DNA of 6,658 nucleotides from JANMZR01 sp031383555 (GTDB lineage: Bacteria > Bacteroidota > Bacteroidia > Cytophagales > Spirosomataceae): assembly GCA_031383555.1 (NCBI GenBank), contig JANMZR010000176.1, positions 1 through 6,658 on the forward strand. The letters run 5' to 3'. Positions 4,518 through 6,658 of this stretch are shown here, piece by piece; position 1 is the stretch's first letter; each line of letters begins with the position of its first letter. The notes under the pieces were generated by a model that was not told the origin of the DNA, searched no databases, and worked only from the letters and a program-made list of their open reading frames with translations. A program made the translations under genes and the position numbers.

Positions 4518-6161
4518 ATGCAATTCGCAGATCTGAAAATAATTGAACCTATTTTATTGGCTTTAAAAGCTGAAGGTTATACAAACCCTACTCCAATACA
4601 AGAGCAGGCCATTACTCCTATACTTGAAGGAAATGATTTACTTGGCTGTGCGCAAACCGGCACAGGTAAAACAGCAGCCTTTTCTATTCCAATTTTACAA
4701 CAATTATTCCTTGATTTTCAGAAAGGAATAAGAAACAATCAAATTAAGTGCCTAATACTTACCCCTACTAGAGAACTGGCAATTCAAATTGATGAAAGCT
4801 TACAATCATATGGGAAAAATACAAAATTACGACATACGGTAGTTTTCGGAGGTGTTGGCCAAAAAAGTCAAACAGATGCCCTCAAAAGAGGAATTGATAT
4901 ATTAGTTGCAACGCCGGGTAGGCTTTTGGATTTGATGCAACAAGGTTTTATTAATCTAAAAACTATCAAAATATTTGTATTGGATGAAGCAGACCGCATG
5001 TTAGACATGGGCTTTATTCATGATGTAAAAAAAATAATTTCAGTGATTCCTACAGAAAGGCAAACTTTGTTCTTTTCGGCAACTATGCCGCCAGAAATAC
5101 AAAAATTAGCTAACTCAATACTTAAGAATCCTGTAAAAGTTGAAGTTACACCTCCCTCAACCACTACTGAGTTAGTGGAGCAGTCGGTTTACAATATTTT
5201 AAAAAAGGACAAAAGGCAATTGCTAAACCAATTGCTTAAAGACGAAAAAATTGAGTCAGCTTTGGTTTTTACAAGAACAAAGCATGGTGCCGACAAAGTG
5301 GTAAAAGAACTTTTACGTACAAATATCAAGTCAGCGGCCATACATGGTAATAAATCACAAAACGCTAGGCAGTTGGCTTTGTCTAATTTCAAAGATAGAA
5401 AAATTAGAGTTTTAGTAGCCACTGATATTGCTGCAAGAGGTATCGATGTCGATAATTTGACCCATGTAATAAACTATGAGCTACCCAATGTACCCGAAAC
5501 TTATGTGCATCGAATAGGCCGCACAGGACGTGCTGGAGCTTCAGGCATTGCTATTTCATTTTGTGATGAAGAAGAAAGAGCTTATTTGAAAGATATTCAA
5601 AAATTAATTGGGAAAACGGTTCCAGTTTCAATTAATAAATTTATTTCAACCGATACAGATGATGGTTTCGTAGAAATAGAACGACCTCCAATGCAAAACA
5701 GGAATAATCAAAATAGAAATCTGCCACAGAATCAGAATAGGAATAGTAATCAGAATTTGAATAGAAATGTAAACTCAAGTGCAAGTCTAAATCCGAATCA
5801 AAATAGGTCTAATAATTTGCCAAATCCAAATACAAACCAAAACCAAAATAATAACCGGAATTCCAATATTGAAAAGCCAGCTCAGAGTCAAAACCCGAGT
5901 CAAAATAGGCCTAACAATTCACAAAATCAAAATAGGAATTTTAATTCAAATAGAAATCCCAATTCAAATCAGAATAGTCCAAGGCCTGAAAATAATAATA
6001 AATTTGAGCCAATACCACCAAAATCTGCTTTTACATCAAGCCTAGAAGAGGAAAGAAGACAGATTGCCAATAATCGCTCGAAAATGAACGCTAACAAACC
6101 CAGAAATTATAATTCCGATTCGAAGCCAAATAACCAAAATTCTGAGAAGAAAAAATGGTGA
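4518..6161 (+). CDS. DEAD-box ATP-dependent RNA helicase, RhlE-like, with Asn-rich tail
   Basis: A 547-residue helicase that uses ATP to open short RNA duplexes, most likely in ribosome assembly or mRNA turnover and often at low temperature. All motifs are intact: Phe3 and the Q motif GYTNPTPIQ (20-28), motif I AQTGTGKT (45-52), Ia PTRELAIQ (83-90), GG (111-112), Ib TPGRLLD (132-138), II DEAD (156-159), III SAT (187-189), IV ALVFTRTK (248-255), V ATDIAARGIDV (301-311) and VI HRIGRTGRAG (331-340). The core ends near 375. The PTPIQ, LDEADRMLDMGF and VHRIGRTGRAG context fits the RhlE group common in Bacteroidota. The rest is a disordered tail: an Asn/Gln/Arg-rich stretch (391-495), then a less biased segment FEPIPPKSAF...LEEERRQIANNR (496-520), and a basic end (EKKKW). 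The tail should bind RNA and may drive condensation. No clear promoter or terminator is seen; the next gene is convergent 30 nt away. Confidence 0.95.
   Translation: MQFADLKIIEPILLALKAEGYTNPTPIQEQAITPILEGNDLLGCAQTGTGKTAAFSIPILQQLFLDFQKGIRNNQIKCLILTPTRELAIQIDESLQSYGKNTKLRHTVVFGGVGQKSQTDALKRGIDILVATPGRLLDLMQQGFINLKTIKIFVLDEADRMLDMGFIHDVKKIISVIPTERQTLFFSATMPPEIQKLANSILKNPVKVEVTPPSTTTELVEQSVYNILKKDKRQLLNQLLKDEKIESALVFTRTKHGADKVVKELLRTNIKSAAIHGNKSQNARQLALSNFKDRKIRVLVATDIAARGIDVDNLTHVINYELPNVPETYVHRIGRTGRAGASGIAISFCDEEERAYLKDIQKLIGKTVPVSINKFISTDTDDGFVEIERPPMQNRNNQNRNLPQNQNRNSNQNLNRNVNSSASLNPNQNRSNNLPNPNTNQNQNNNRNSNIEKPAQSQNPSQNRPNNSQNQNRNFNSNRNPNSNQNSPRPENNNKFEPIPPKSAFTSSLEEERRQIANNRSKMNANKPRNYNSDSKPNNQNSEKKKW
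5688..6002 (+). repeat. Asn-rich low-complexity repeat in the helicase tail
   Basis: This encodes helicase residues 391-495, of which about 40% are Asn, with Gln, Arg, Ser and Pro making up most of the rest. The unit NQNRN recurs (397-401, 405-409, 470-474), with variants NQNRS (427-431) and SQNRP (461-465). At DNA level the words AATCAAAATAG and AATCAGAATAG recur with small codon differences, as expected for an old expansion with drift. The frame is kept throughout. Confidence 0.85.
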
Positions 6162-6191
6162 AAAGTAAAAAAATAAAGAAATGAGAAAATG

Positions 6192-6527
6192 TTAATTTGG
6201 TCCTTTCGGCACTACTAATAAAGTTTCTTCTTTGTCTACTATAACTTTACCTGCAGCCATATTTTTAGGCTTCCTTACATATTTTTTTTGTGTAACTATT
6301 ACAGAACATACCGTATCGGTTTTTCGTTTTGAGTAAAAAGCAGCTAATTCGGCTGCTCTTTCAATGATATTCTTAGGGAATACCATTCCCGATCGTTTTC
6401 TGATTATTACATGAGAACCAGCAACATCACGTGCATGCAACCATAAATCATCCTTTTTAGCATATTTTTGAGTAAGTAGGTCGTTATTATTTGCATTTTT
6501 ACCAATCCAAATTTGCCACCCTTCCAA
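6192..6527 (-). CDS. NFACT RNA-binding domain of an RqcH/NFACT protein, 5' part missing
   Basis: About 111 residues forming the C-terminal NFACT-R (DUF814) domain found in RqcH, NEMF/Tae2 and fibronectin-binding-like proteins, which bind stalled 50S-peptidyl-tRNA complexes in ribosome quality control. Visible family marks are EGWQIWIGKNANNNDLLT (2-19), DDLWLHARDVAGSHVII (26-42), ERAAELAAFYSKRKTD (56-71) and KKYVRKPKN..AGKVIV (81-97). RqcH homologues are several hundred residues long, with an N-terminal NFACT-N catalytic-like domain, a helical pair and a coiled coil; none of these is seen here. The frame upstream of the given start stays family-like for about ten codons (FPEIPFKIIELEG) and is open only to an in-frame TGA at 6582-6584. 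There is no ATG or GTG between; the only start is TTG at 6525-6527, which cuts into the domain edge. A truncated or frameshifted gene, a rearrangement or an assembly break is likelier than a true short protein. Confidence 0.8.
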   Translation of the reverse strand: MEGWQIWIGKNANNNDLLTQKYAKKDDLWLHARDVAGSHVIIRKRSGMVFPKNIIERAAELAAFYSKRKTDTVCSVIVTQKKYVRKPKNMAAGKVIVDKEETLLVVPKGPN

Positions 6528-6584
6528 TTCAATTATTTTAAATGGAATTTCAGGAAATACTTTATTTAAACAAATTAGGGATCA

Positions 6585-6658
6585 AGAAAATGGAAATATA
6601 AAAAACAAAGACCCAAAATTTAAAAATGCCAATAGAAATTTTATGAATATTCTGGATG
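6585..6658. other. Edge sequence not continuing the NFACT gene
   Basis: On the minus strand all three frames here are either broken by stops or give hydrophobic, Phe/Ile-rich peptides unlike the charged coiled coil that should precede the NFACT-R domain. On the plus strand one frame is open to the window edge (IRDQENGNIKNKDP, then FKNANRNFMNILD), charged and protein-like, but it has no start codon and A-rich strands often look coding. The unrelated sequence begins somewhere near 6555-6585. I cannot assign a gene. Confidence 0.35.

Noticed and set aside
5688..6002. Repeated AATCAAAATAG-type words considered as a CRISPR-like or tandem DNA array
   Set aside because: The words keep the helicase reading frame, have no uniform spacers, and are explained by repeated Asn-Gln-Asn-Arg codons.
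6162..6191. Terminator between the helicase and the convergent NFACT gene
   Set aside because: The 30-nt gap is A-rich but has no inverted repeat able to form a stable stem.

Overview
The window is AT-rich chromosomal DNA from a member of the Bacteroidota. Four things point that way: a near-perfect Bacteroidota-type promoter (TTTG, 19 nt, TACATTTG) before the gene at 3412; A/T-rich leaders with no Shine-Dalgarno; signal peptides ending in Ser-Gln or Ala-Gln; and families common in this phylum (a DUF6268-type beta-barrel, DUF2147, a cytoplasmic YceI protein, and a DEAD-box helicase with an Asn-rich tail). The genus cannot be named from this alone.

Layout. The 5' end of a secreted sulfatase gene runs off the left edge (minus strand, 1-221). 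A 395-nt gene-free spacer follows. The predicted outer-membrane beta-barrel gene (617-1651, plus) converges on a DUF2147 gene (1698-2153, minus), with a hairpin terminator between them that can work in both directions. A second, 573-nt spacer ends in a compact regulatory region of two operator-like palindromes laid over a candidate promoter. It drives the YceI-family gene (2727-3257), which closes with a strong intrinsic terminator. A secreted protein of unknown function (3412-4245) has its own promoter. A 272-nt spacer, with a doubtful 38-codon reading frame, leads to the RhlE-like DEAD-box RNA helicase (4518-6161). On the opposite strand, the C-terminal NFACT RNA-binding domain of an RqcH/NFACT protein (6192 to about 6560) loses its reading frame just upstream of the domain. 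The last 75-100 nt do not look like the rest of that gene.

How the genes relate. Most appear to be single transcription units with their own terminators or promoters, so this is not one pathway. Three or four encode exported envelope proteins. The helicase and the NFACT fragment both concern RNA or ribosomes, but they are convergent and need not be co-regulated. I see no mobile element, CRISPR array, tRNA or rRNA, and no clearly new multi-gene system. The points most worth following up are the double-palindrome control region of the YceI gene and the broken 5' side of the NFACT gene.
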